Part shown: positions 7,441-15,291 of the stretch, piece after piece | How the letters are laid out: each line of letters begins with the position of its first letter | Numbering within the stretch: position 1 is the stretch's first letter | Origin: a virus | Direction: 5' to 3' (one strand) | DNA: 25,386 nt | Virus record (IMG/VR): IMGVR_UViG_3300012936_004344 | Coordinates: 1 to 25,386 of that record | Notes under the pieces: model-generated | Told to the model about the DNA's origin: nothing | What the model saw: the letters and a program-made list of their open reading frames with translations, nothing else | The model's database searches: none | Translations under genes and position numbers: made by a program

Positions 7441-9074
7441 TGGCTAAATACTTCTACGAAAAAAGCAGATTTTCTGAGTTTAAATCCAATACTACTTATC
7501 ATCAGTTGTTACAAATGACTGATGATGAGTTTGTGTCTTGGGCTAGAATTCTTCGTAAGGAAGTTACAGAACAATGGGATGAAAGAGGAACACCACCAGT
7601 TATTGGTAAAAATGAAGAAGGTATAATAAAGAACTTCAAGAAACTTAAATCTAATCCAGCAGATTATTGGGAAAAGGATTTGAGTGGTGATGAAGAATCT
7701 TTAGGTATCATTAAAAACTTTAACAAAGATGCATCAGTTGTAAATCAGTTTTTTCCTACAATGTTAAAAACTAAGATTTCAAGTGGTAAATCTGCTGATA
7801 ATGGTTTATCTATTTATGACCATTTCTCAGACCCGAACATGGAAGATAAGTTTGTTCGTATTATGAAACGAGCAGTGAAAAGAGATTCTATGTATTCATG
7901 GTCAAGGTCTATTGTAGATAAAAAAGATGAGAATCCTTTTTGGAACGGCCAAGGTGCTATCGATTTTATAAAAGATGTACATGATGGTAAAGTATTTGTT
8001 GGTAAATATTCTAATCTTGATATTTGGATATCAAAAGTAAATACAAGAACTATTTCCAATTATGGTACATTTAATCAAGAGTACATTGGTTCAAAGAATC
8101 TTTATCTAAAGGCAGAACAAGTTCAACAATTAAAAGATGATGGATATCTTAATGATACACAATTATCAAATATAGATAGAATAGAATCATCATGGACTTC
8201 TGAGGCTGGTACAACACAAACTTATGTATATCAGATTCGTTGGTATGAAAAAGAAGTAGGAATCTTTCCGAAGATTATTCAAGTATTTAGATTATCTTGT
8301 GGTCAACCTGCTGTAAACTTTCCCGCACTTACGGCAAAGTGGATTTACGAAAACTATACGAATCATATTGATACAGATGAACCTTTAACTATTTATGATT
8401 CATCAAGTGGTTGGGGAGGTAGAATCTTAGGAGCAATGAGTTCTCGTAAGAAGTTTCATTATGTTGGTACAGACCCTAATCCTGATAACTTCTTAGATGA
8501 AGAAGGTATTTCTCGTTATGAATATATGGCTAAGTTCTACAATGATAATTGTGTTGATAACTTTTCAGATAAACTTACAACATTCTTTGATGTAGAAAAA
8601 CAATCAAATACTTTTGAATTATTTCAAGATGGTTCAGAGTTAATTCATAACAATCCAAAGTTCCAAAAGTACAAAGGAAAGTTAGATATATCATTTACAT
8701 CTCCACCCTATTTTAATAGAGAACAGTATTCTCAGGATGAAACCCAATCTTTCAAAGCTTACGGAGAATATGAAGATTGGAGAGATAATTTTCTTAAACC
8801 TACATTGACTAATATTTATCAGTACTTGAAGAACGATAGATACATATTGTGGAATATAGCTGATATTAAAATTGGTGAAAATACATATTATCCTCTTGAA
8901 CAAGATTCGATAGATATACTCAAAAATCTTGGGTGTGAATACAAAGGGAAATTAAAGATGTTGATGACACGAATGGTTGGGTTAGACCCATCTAAGAGTG
9001 GTATTAAAAACGCAGTTGAATATGATGGAAAACAGTATAAATTTGAACCGATTTTCGTGTTCCATAAAAAATAA
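7440..9074 (+). CDS. DNA methyltransferase (N6-adenine or N4-cytosine type)
   Basis: A 544-residue amino-methyltransferase. Residues 319-328 (YDSSSGWGGR) are the S-adenosylmethionine-binding loop. GTDPNP (around 345-350) follows as the acidic motif, and the catalytic TSPPY motif has S421-P-P-Y424. Motif I before the SPPY motif is the order of gamma- or alpha-type enzymes. About 300 residues precede the catalytic domain; this part has no motif I recognise and may supply target recognition. No restriction endonuclease partner is near, so it looks like an orphan enzyme that would protect phage DNA from host restriction or mark it for replication or packaging. It starts within the stop of the clamp gene (TAATG), tying its expression to replication. 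Confidence 0.85.
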   Translation: MAKYFYEKSRFSEFKSNTTYHQLLQMTDDEFVSWARILRKEVTEQWDERGTPPVIGKNEEGIIKNFKKLKSNPADYWEKDLSGDEESLGIIKNFNKDASVVNQFFPTMLKTKISSGKSADNGLSIYDHFSDPNMEDKFVRIMKRAVKRDSMYSWSRSIVDKKDENPFWNGQGAIDFIKDVHDGKVFVGKYSNLDIWISKVNTRTISNYGTFNQEYIGSKNLYLKAEQVQQLKDDGYLNDTQLSNIDRIESSWTSEAGTTQTYVYQIRWYEKEVGIFPKIIQVFRLSCGQPAVNFPALTAKWIYENYTNHIDTDEPLTIYDSSSGWGGRILGAMSSRKKFHYVGTDPNPDNFLDEEGISRYEYMAKFYNDNCVDNFSDKLTTFFDVEKQSNTFELFQDGSELIHNNPKFQKYKGKLDISFTSPPYFNREQYSQDETQSFKAYGEYEDWRDNFLKPTLTNIYQYLKNDRYILWNIADIKIGENTYYPLEQDSIDILKNLGCEYKGKLKMLMTRMVGLDPSKSGIKNAVEYDGKQYKFEPIFVFHKK

Positions 9075-9079
9075 AAAAT

Positions 9080-9292
9080 ATGAATTTAAAAGAAATATCA
9101 AGAAAGTTTAGAGTATCAGAAAATTTTCTAAACTCAAAAGATGATGGATTATTGATTGTAGCATCATCATTACAAGATATCATCGGTGAAATGAATCGTG
9201 GTGATATTGATAGAAATAGAAAAGAATCTATAATTGAAAAATTAGAAAGATTAACCGATTTCTGTAAAGAAGTAAAAAACTCATCATTCTAA
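9080..9292 (+). CDS. Small charged protein of unknown function
   Basis: A 70-residue, mostly helical and charged protein, not recognised. It has no cysteines in a metal pattern, no signal peptide and no membrane segment beyond one short hydrophobic stretch (LLIVASSLQDIIG). It is not the T4 RegA repressor by length or sequence. It sits 5 bases after the methyltransferase and 1 base before the clamp-loader ATPase, so it is co-transcribed and probably co-translated with replication genes. Its tight placement supports it being a real gene. Confidence 0.65.
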   Translation: MNLKEISRKFRVSENFLNSKDDGLLIVASSLQDIIGEMNRGDIDRNRKESIIEKLERLTDFCKEVKNSSF

Positions 9293-9293
9293 T

Positions 9294-10238
9294 ATGGCAT
9301 TCTTCGAAGATACAACCAATAAAGAAGTTAACAATTCGTTATGGGTTGAAAAGTATAGACCTCGTAAACTGACAGAATATGTTGGTAACGAACACCTTAA
9401 ACAAAAGGTAAGTGATTATCTTCAAAGTGGAGATGTACCTCACCTTTTATTTTTTGGTAAGGCAGGTACAGGTAAAACAACCTTAGCAAAGTTAATTGTT
9501 AACTCAATCAATTGTGATTACATTATAATAAACGCATCCGATGAGAACAATGTAGATACTGTTAGAAACAAAGTAAAAGGTTTTGCTTCCACTATTGGTT
9601 TTAAGGATATGAAAGTAATCATCTTGGATGAGTTTGATTACATGACACCAAATGCACAAGCAATCCTTAGAAACTTGATGGAAACATTCTCAAAACATTG
9701 TAGATTTATTCTAACTTGTAACTATGTAGAAAAAGTTATTGACCCGATTCAATCTCGTTGTCAAACTTTTCAGATAGTACCACCATCTAAAAAAGAGGTG
9801 GCAGTACAAATCTCACAGATTTTGGGTAAAGAAGGAGTTGGATTCCAACCAACAGACCTTGTACCTATCATTGATAGTTCATATCCTGATATTAGAAAGA
9901 TTATTAATACTTGTCAACTAAATTCATCAAAAGGTAAATTAAAACTCGATACAACCTCTGTAATCGATTCAGATATCAAATCTAAAGTAGTTGAGATTCT
10001 TAAATCAAGTGATGATAAAAGAAACAAATGGAAGAACATTAGACAAGCAGTTGCTGATGCGAGAATACAAGATTTTACTGAATTATATTCTTTCCTTTAT
10101 GAAAAGGTAGATGAATATGGTGGTGGAAATACATCTAATATTATTCTTATACTTTCAGAATCACAACACAAAGATGCTTTGGTAGTTGATAAAGAAATTA
10201 CATTTATGAGTTGTATAATACAAATAGTAGCATTATGA
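9294..10238 (+). CDS. 44: Clamp loader ATPase subunit, T4 gp44-like (AAA+)
   Basis: A 314-residue AAA+ ATPase of the RFC/gp44 type that opens the sliding clamp and loads it onto primed DNA. The N-terminal LWVEKYRPRKL is the RFC-box start. Walker A is GKAGTGKT (residues 55-62), Walker B is ILDEFD with D112-E113, and the arginine-finger SRC motif is at 154-156. Length matches T4 gp44 (319). Its partner, a gp62-like subunit, is about 5.3 kb downstream instead of adjacent as in T4. The stop overlaps the ATG of a 38-codon ORF (ATGA). Confidence 0.95.
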   Translation: MAFFEDTTNKEVNNSLWVEKYRPRKLTEYVGNEHLKQKVSDYLQSGDVPHLLFFGKAGTGKTTLAKLIVNSINCDYIIINASDENNVDTVRNKVKGFASTIGFKDMKVIILDEFDYMTPNAQAILRNLMETFSKHCRFILTCNYVEKVIDPIQSRCQTFQIVPPSKKEVAVQISQILGKEGVGFQPTDLVPIIDSSYPDIRKIINTCQLNSSKGKLKLDTTSVIDSDIKSKVVEILKSSDDKRNKWKNIRQAVADARIQDFTELYSFLYEKVDEYGGGNTSNIILILSESQHKDALVVDKEITFMSCIIQIVAL

Positions 10239-10351
10239 ATGAAGTAACATACAATATTGATTTTTCAATTTATAAAAATCATCCATATTATCAAAATTTT
10301 TCTGTTACAACAGATAAAATAACATTTTACACAAATAAAGAAAAAAGTTAA
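10235..10351 (+). CDS. 38-codon micro-ORF between clamp loader and IMPDH/GMPR gene
   Basis: A short ORF starting MNEVTYNIDFSIYKNHPYYQ and ending TNKEKS. It is coupled on both sides: its ATG overlaps the clamp-loader stop (ATGA) and its TAA overlaps the next ATG (TAATG). That double overlap, typical of this genome, is the main argument that it is translated. It is aromatic- and lysine-rich with no recognisable motif. It may be a small protein in its own right or serve mainly to carry ribosomes to the next gene. Confidence 0.5.
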   Translation: MNEVTYNIDFSIYKNHPYYQNFSVTTDKITFYTNKEKS

Positions 10352-11403
10352 TGAACTATTCCTTAACATACGATGATATTCAATTAGTACCTAAGTACTC
10401 GAATATTCCTACTCGTACACAAATCAAATTACATACTCTCGTATCTCGTAGATACGGTCTTTTAAATCCGATTGTAGCCTCTCCAATGGATACAGTTTGT
10501 GGTTTAGAAATGGCATATAAAATGTTTAAACTCGGTGGAGTTGGTTGTATCCATCGTTTTAATTCAATAGAAGAACAATCAAATATAGTAAAAGAATTAT
10601 ATCACAGAATCTTTTATATTTCATCTGATGTACCATTATTAGAATGGGCAAAAATAGGATGTGGAATTCCACCAATTATGGCTGCAATTGGTGTAAGTGA
10701 AAGTGATAAAGAAAGAGCTAAATCATTAGTAGAAGCAGGATGTAATGTTTTACTAATTGATGTTGCTCATGGACACCATCAAAATGTTTTAAACATGATT
10801 AAGTGGTGTAAAAAGAATCTTGATGATAAAGTGGATATAATCGCTGGTAACATTGCAACCGCACATGCCGCACAAGAATTAGAAACTTGTGGAGCAGATG
10901 GGTTGTGTGTTGGTATTGGTGGTGGTTCACTTTGTACAACAAGAGTTAAGACAGGATTCGGAGTACCGAATGTAAGTTGTTTAGAAGATATTACATCTGT
11001 TGCGTTAACTCCAGTTATGGCTGATGGAGGTATTCGTTCAAGTGGTGATATTTCAAAGGCTCTGGCAATCGGAGCGAGTTCTGTTATGTTGGGTTCATTA
11101 ATCGCTGGTACTGATGAAGCACCAGGTCAGATTGTTGAAACACCCAATGGTCTTTATAAGAGATATAGAGGTTCGGCCTCATTAGAAACGAAAGTAACAC
11201 ATGGTCAACAGACCAGAAATGTAGAAGGTGAATCTACGACCATTCCCTACAAGGGCGGAGTAAAGTTCATAGTGAATGGTTTAATTGATGGAGTAAAATC
11301 AGCACTATCTTATGGTGGTGCTCAAGATTTGGAACACTTTAATCCATCCTATGTAATTGTTACTAATTCTGGTATTAATGAAGCAAAACCACATCTTTTA
11401 TAA
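10351..11403 (+). CDS. IMP dehydrogenase / GMP reductase family enzyme
   Basis: A 350-residue TIM-barrel enzyme of the GuaB/GuaC family. The N-terminus LTYDDIQLVP, the phosphate loop ADGGIRSSGDISKALAIGA and the catalytic-cysteine loop GIGGGSLCTTR (C195) are all present. IMPDH makes XMP from IMP; GMP reductase makes IMP from GMP. Length and the lack of CBS domains favour GMP reductase (about 347 residues). DVAHGHHQNVLNMIKW is closer to IMPDH, but the IMPDH flap with Arg-Tyr is not seen after YRGSASLE, where only a short HGQQTRNVEGE segment occurs. The reaction is therefore left open. It is the last gene of the P2 transcript and would adjust the guanine nucleotide pool for phage replication. 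Confidence 0.85.
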   Translation: MNYSLTYDDIQLVPKYSNIPTRTQIKLHTLVSRRYGLLNPIVASPMDTVCGLEMAYKMFKLGGVGCIHRFNSIEEQSNIVKELYHRIFYISSDVPLLEWAKIGCGIPPIMAAIGVSESDKERAKSLVEAGCNVLLIDVAHGHHQNVLNMIKWCKKNLDDKVDIIAGNIATAHAAQELETCGADGLCVGIGGGSLCTTRVKTGFGVPNVSCLEDITSVALTPVMADGGIRSSGDISKALAIGASSVMLGSLIAGTDEAPGQIVETPNGLYKRYRGSASLETKVTHGQQTRNVEGESTTIPYKGGVKFIVNGLIDGVKSALSYGGAQDLEHFNPSYVIVTNSGINEAKPHLL

Positions 11404-11413
11404 TAAAAAAATC

Positions 11414-11427
11414 GTTCAGAAATGAAC
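11414..11427 (+). other. Short hairpin GTTCA-GAAA-TGAAC before the receptor gene
   Basis: A perfect 5-bp stem with a GAAA loop, 10 bases after the stop of the IMPDH/GMPR gene. It has no T-run, so termination is doubtful; it may be a weak terminator, a processing site or a regulator-binding site. It is followed at 11435-11448 by AATTAATTTTTAAA, which also occurs upstream of the GHKL ATPase gene. Confidence 0.4.
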
Positions 11428-11462
11428 AGGTTACAATTAATTTTTAAATTAAAACAATTATT

Positions 11463-14168
11463 ATGAGAAAACTATTATTAGTTGGATTGATGCTCTTAAC
11501 GAGTATCACAGCCTTTGCACAAATTAGTGGGAAGGTCATCGATGCTGAGACTGGTGATGTTTTACCAGGTGCAACTATCGTTATTGAGGGAACTCAAGAT
11601 GGTACTGTATCAGGTTTTGACGGAACTTTCAGTATTGATGTATCGGAAGGAGAAGCTTTGATTATCTCTTACATTGGGTACGAAACTGTGGTTGATTCTG
11701 CAGAAGAAGGTATGGTTGTTGCGTTACAAGCAGACCTAAATGTACTTGGTGAAGTAGTGGTAACTTCTGGTGTGATTGATGTTGCTAAGGTGAGAGAAAC
11801 ACCAGTTGCAGTTTCAACCATTTCACCATCAGAAATTGCACTGAAAGTAGGTAACCAAGAATTTCCTGAAATTATGAACAAAACACCAGGTGTTTACGCT
11901 ACCAAACAAGGTGGTGGATATGGTGATTCGAGAATCTCTCTTAGAGGATTTGACCAAAGAAACACATCATTCCTTATCAATGGGCAACCAGTTAACGATA
12001 TGGAAAATGGATGGGTTTATTGGTCTAACTGGCAAGGTTTAACAGATGTTGCTAGTGGTATCCAATTACAAAGAGGATTAGGTGCATCGAGATTGGCGGT
12101 ACCATCAGTAGGTGGAACAGTTTCAATCTTTACAAAAGCAGCTGAGGCTCAAGAAGGTGGTTCAGTACAACAAGTTATTGGTAACGATGGCTATACTAAA
12201 ACTACTACTTCTTACTCAACTGGTCTAAGTGAAAGTGGGTGGGCTTCATCTTTCCTTCTTTCAAGATGGGCAGGTGATGGATATATCTATAATACAAGTG
12301 GTGAGGGTTATACTTACTTCTTTGCATTAGGATATGCACCCGAAGATTCAAAACACTCAGTTAACTTTTCTTTCTTAGGTGCTGGTCAATGGCACCACCA
12401 AAGAGATGTTTGGGTTTCTATTAGAGACTACCAAAACTTTGGTGAAGAAGGAATTGATAGAAGATGGAACACTAATGGTGGTGTTTTAAATGGAGAAGAA
12501 TATTCTTTAAGAAGAAACTTCTACAACAAACCATTAGCAACATTGAATTGGGATTTTGATATTTCTGATAAACTTAAACTTGCTACATCATTATATGGTT
12601 CGGCAGGTAGAGGTGGAGGAACAGGTCCAAGAGGTAGAAGTTACTACAACTCGGAAACTGATGTTTTACCATTCAGAAAAGACCTTACTCAACACTACTT
12701 AGAAAATGGTAGAGGTTCAAGAACACCAGAAGGATTTATTGACTTCGATGCTATTGTGGCATATAACCAAGCAAACACAGACCCTTATAGTGGTGATTTA
12801 CCATTTACAGGTCAGTTAATTGGTTCTAATGGATTCAATGAAGATGGTGTTAACAGAAGTGCTTTGATTAGAAGAGCATCTATGAACTCACATGACTGGG
12901 TTGGAGCAATCTCTAACTTAGAATATGAGAGTGGAAATTGGAAAACATCAATTGGTGTTGATTTGAGAAACTACACAGGATACCATTATAGAGTTTTGAA
13001 TGACCTTCTTGGTTTAGATGGTTATTACTCAACTGGTAATGATAATTCTGCGGGACAAATTATCAACACTTTAGTTGATGCTAATCCTTTCCAAAACACA
13101 GGTCTAAATGGCCCTAAAATTGCTTATTACAATGTTGGTAAAGTTGGATGGCAAGGTTTAAATGGTTTAGTTGAATATAACAACTCTACTATATCTGCTG
13201 TATTACAAGCAGGTTTATCAAACCAATCCTTCCAAAGAATTGATTACTTTGGACAACCTGATAATCCAGAATCAGATACAGAAAATGTTGGTGGTGGATA
13301 TCTTAAAGGTGGTGCAAACTACAACATTGATGATAAACAAAATGTATTCTTTAATGCTGGATTCATTTCAAGACAGCCAAACTTTGATGGGGTATTCCCT
13401 AACTATGCAAACACAGTTAATCCTGATTTACAAAATGAAGAGATTAAATCTGTTGAATTAGGATATGGATTTATCAGTAACAGCTTCAAAGCAAATGTAA
13501 ACTTATACTCAACAGTATGGGGTAATAGATTTGTTTCAAGAAGTTTATCTAACCAACAAGGTGTTGATGGATTCGCTCAATTTAAAGATATTGATGTAGT
13601 ACACAATGGGATTGAAGTTGAAACACAATGGAATCCAAATTCTAACTTAAGATTAAAAGGTATGGTTTCAATCGGTGATTGGAGATATACTAAAGATTTT
13701 GAGGCAGCTTTATTTGATGATAACAACGAACAAATCGGAACAGGTACATTGTACTTAAAAGATGCGAAAGTTGGTGATGCCGCTCAATTTGTTTCTTATT
13801 TAGAAGCTGATTACAAAGTAGGTAATAAACTAAATGTAGATTTAGGATATAGATTTGTTGATAATCTTTATGCAGATTATTCAATTACTGATTCAGAATT
13901 TACATCACCTGATAATGCAGGTGCATTAAAATTACCATCTTATGGATTAGTTGATTTAGGTTCAACCTTTAGATTCAACTTATTCGGAAATGATGCTTCA
14001 TTCAGAGTAAATATCAACAACTTGTTTGATACTACTTACATTGCAGAATCTAATTCAAACATCCATGCTGGAGATGCTTCAGAAACATGGAATGGTATTG
14101 ATACAAGAAACTCAGTATGGTTCGGATTCGGCCGTACTTGGAATGCTTCTTTAAAATATAGATTCTAA
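11463..14168 (+). CDS. TonB-dependent outer-membrane receptor with carboxypeptidase-like N-terminal domain
   Basis: A 901-residue, apparently complete TonB-dependent receptor of the Bacteroidetes type. Residues 1-19 are a Sec signal peptide (two basic residues, a leucine-rich core, AFA before Q20). Residues 21-95 (ISGKVIDAETGDVLPGATI onward) form the CarboxypepD_reg-like beta-sandwich common in Bacteroidetes receptors. LGEVVVTSGVID then leads into the plug, with ISLRGFDQRN and GGTVSIFT as typical plug elements. The rest is a 22-strand-type barrel ending in the outer-membrane phenylalanine signature (LKYRF, F901). Such receptors import siderophores, vitamins, glycans or peptides, and also serve phages as entry points. 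The frame is open throughout. Codons use AAC, TAC and TTC more than neighbouring genes, suggesting high expression or separate origin. It lies between phage replication genes, with its own leader and a strong terminator. Confidence 0.95.
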   Translation: MRKLLLVGLMLLTSITAFAQISGKVIDAETGDVLPGATIVIEGTQDGTVSGFDGTFSIDVSEGEALIISYIGYETVVDSAEEGMVVALQADLNVLGEVVVTSGVIDVAKVRETPVAVSTISPSEIALKVGNQEFPEIMNKTPGVYATKQGGGYGDSRISLRGFDQRNTSFLINGQPVNDMENGWVYWSNWQGLTDVASGIQLQRGLGASRLAVPSVGGTVSIFTKAAEAQEGGSVQQVIGNDGYTKTTTSYSTGLSESGWASSFLLSRWAGDGYIYNTSGEGYTYFFALGYAPEDSKHSVNFSFLGAGQWHHQRDVWVSIRDYQNFGEEGIDRRWNTNGGVLNGEEYSLRRNFYNKPLATLNWDFDISDKLKLATSLYGSAGRGGGTGPRGRSYYNSETDVLPFRKDLTQHYLENGRGSRTPEGFIDFDAIVAYNQANTDPYSGDLPFTGQLIGSNGFNEDGVNRSALIRRASMNSHDWVGAISNLEYESGNWKTSIGVDLRNYTGYHYRVLNDLLGLDGYYSTGNDNSAGQIINTLVDANPFQNTGLNGPKIAYYNVGKVGWQGLNGLVEYNNSTISAVLQAGLSNQSFQRIDYFGQPDNPESDTENVGGGYLKGGANYNIDDKQNVFFNAGFISRQPNFDGVFPNYANTVNPDLQNEEIKSVELGYGFISNSFKANVNLYSTVWGNRFVSRSLSNQQGVDGFAQFKDIDVVHNGIEVETQWNPNSNLRLKGMVSIGDWRYTKDFEAALFDDNNEQIGTGTLYLKDAKVGDAAQFVSYLEADYKVGNKLNVDLGYRFVDNLYADYSITDSEFTSPDNAGALKLPSYGLVDLGSTFRFNLFGNDASFRVNINNLFDTTYIAESNSNIHAGDASETWNGIDTRNSVWFGFGRTWNASLKYRF

Positions 14169-14184
14169 ATATAATTTAAGAAAA

Positions 14185-14204
14185 TGGGGGATTGATTTCC
14201 CCCA
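14185..14204 (+). terminator. Intrinsic terminator after the receptor gene
   Basis: TGGGGGA pairs with TCCCCCA (stem 14185-14191 with 14198-14204, loop TTGATT), followed by CTTTCTTTT and preceded by AAAA. It is the only GC-rich hairpin of this kind in the window. It ends 21 bases before the ATG of nadE. Confidence 0.9.
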
Positions 14205-14208
14205 CTTT

Positions 14209-14220
14209 CTTTTATAAAAG
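14209..14220. other. 12-base palindrome CTTTTATAAAAG before nadE
   Basis: A perfect 12-base palindrome overlapping the U-tract of the terminator and ending 5 bases before the nadE start. It could be a regulator site or just AT-rich chance; it may also lengthen the terminator structure. Confidence 0.3.
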
Positions 14221-14225
14221 ATTTT

Positions 14226-14969
14226 ATGTTACATAGAAAAATATCAGATTGGTTAAAAGATTATTTAGAAAACGCAAACTTAGATTCATTTGTAGTTGGT
14301 GTTAGTGGTGGAATAGATTCAGCCGTAACTTCAACATTATGTGTAATGACAGGTAAACCTACTTATCTTTTATCAATGCCTATTCACCAAAACGAAAAAG
14401 AATTACAAAGAGCTGAAAACCATATGAGGTGGTTAGGAGAACATTATGAAAATGTTCAAAACTTAGAATTTGATTTAACTCAAACTTATGAAACATTTAA
14501 GTTGATGTGGTTAAATGAAGATGATAATTTAGCGTTAGCAAATACTCGTTCAAGATTAAGAATGACAACTTTATATCATGTAGCAACAATGAACAATGGA
14601 TTAGTTGTTGGTACTGGTAATAAAGTAGAAGATTATGGAATAGGCTTTTATACCAAGTATGGTGATGGTGGTGTAGATATTGCACCAATAGCAGATTTAA
14701 TGAAATCAGAAGTTATAGAACTTGGTAAACAATTAAACATAAATCAAGAAATTATCGATGCTCCTCCTACTGATGGTTTATGGGATGATGGTAGAACAGA
14801 TGAAAATCAAATTGGAGCAACATATGATGAGTTAGAATGGGCAATGAATTTCAAAGGTGATTATGGTGATTTAAATGAAAAAGATAAAGAGATATTAGAT
14901 ATATATCATAAATTCAATACACAAAATAAACACAAAATGATTCCCATACCTACATTCAAAAAAAATTAA
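14226..14969 (+). CDS. nadE: NAD+ synthetase, ammonia-dependent NadE
   Basis: A 247-residue NAD+ synthetase, which amidates nicotinate adenine dinucleotide to NAD+ using ATP and ammonia. The PP-loop SGGIDS is at residues 27-32. GTGNKVEDYGIGFYTKYGDG is the family's substrate-binding region, and DIAPIADLMKSEV with APPTDGLW completes the signature. It has no glutaminase domain, and its length is near the short bacterial form (about 270). No promoter is visible between it and the receptor terminator, so it may rely on read-through. Maintaining NAD could support phage metabolism or counter NAD-depleting host defences; this is inference. Confidence 0.92.
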   Translation: MLHRKISDWLKDYLENANLDSFVVGVSGGIDSAVTSTLCVMTGKPTYLLSMPIHQNEKELQRAENHMRWLGEHYENVQNLEFDLTQTYETFKLMWLNEDDNLALANTRSRLRMTTLYHVATMNNGLVVGTGNKVEDYGIGFYTKYGDGGVDIAPIADLMKSEVIELGKQLNINQEIIDAPPTDGLWDDGRTDENQIGATYDELEWAMNFKGDYGDLNEKDKEILDIYHKFNTQNKHKMIPIPTFKKN

Positions 14970-14976
14970 CATTTTG

Positions 14977-15008
14977 TTTGGATATTTATAAATAATTTCG
15001 TATATTTG
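14977..15008 (+). promoter_or_regulatory. Bacteroidetes-type promoter P3
   Basis: TTTGGATAT starts at 14977 and TATATTTG lies at 15001-15008, start-to-start 24, with ATTTCG before the -7 box. It begins 7 bases after the nadE stop and serves the three overlapping genes up to the gp62-like subunit. Confidence 0.85.
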
Positions 15009-15030
15009 TAAAACAAATAAAATATAAGAT

Positions 15031-15291
15031 ATGAAATACGACCCAACAAAACCAGACCCATCTAGTGAAGAACTTGATAAACTAACTGAAGAAGAATTTT
15101 TTGAATGGTTAGATACAAAATCAGAGTATCTTAAAACAAAAACAAGACCATACAATACACATGAATTAAAAGAACTCACATATTTAGATGCTTCATATAA
15201 AAATAAAGAAGTATCAGATAAAGAATGGGATACTATTAAAAAGATTGGAAAAGAAAACGAAGATAAAATGAACAAAAGATGGCAAAAATAG
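15031..15291 (+). CDS. Small acidic, charged protein of unknown function
   Basis: An 86-residue protein, very rich in Lys and Glu/Asp, with no recognised family. It starts MKYDPTKPDPSSEELDKLTE; TEEEFFEWLDTKSEYLK looks helical. No cysteine pattern, signal peptide or membrane segment is present. It is first after promoter P3 and its end overlaps the start of the zinc-ribbon gene by 13 bases, so it is probably translated with it. Confidence 0.6.
   Translation: MKYDPTKPDPSSEELDKLTEEEFFEWLDTKSEYLKTKTRPYNTHELKELTYLDASYKNKEVSDKEWDTIKKIGKENEDKMNKRWQK

Noticed and set aside
13171-13461. 96-codon frame inside the receptor gene on the + strand
   Set aside because: Low-complexity product rich in Leu, Ile and Gln, out of frame with a strongly supported receptor; it is a by-product of its codon pattern.
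11463-14168. Diversity-generating retroelement acting on the receptor
   Set aside because: No reverse transcriptase or template repeat is visible in the window, and no variable adenine-rich repeat near the gene's 3' end was noted.
11404-14225. Assembly chimera carrying a host receptor gene
   Set aside because: Genes on both sides keep phage-style overlaps and the same promoter class, and the junctions fall in normal intergenic sequence. It remains the first thing to test with reads, but the sequence itself does not suggest it.
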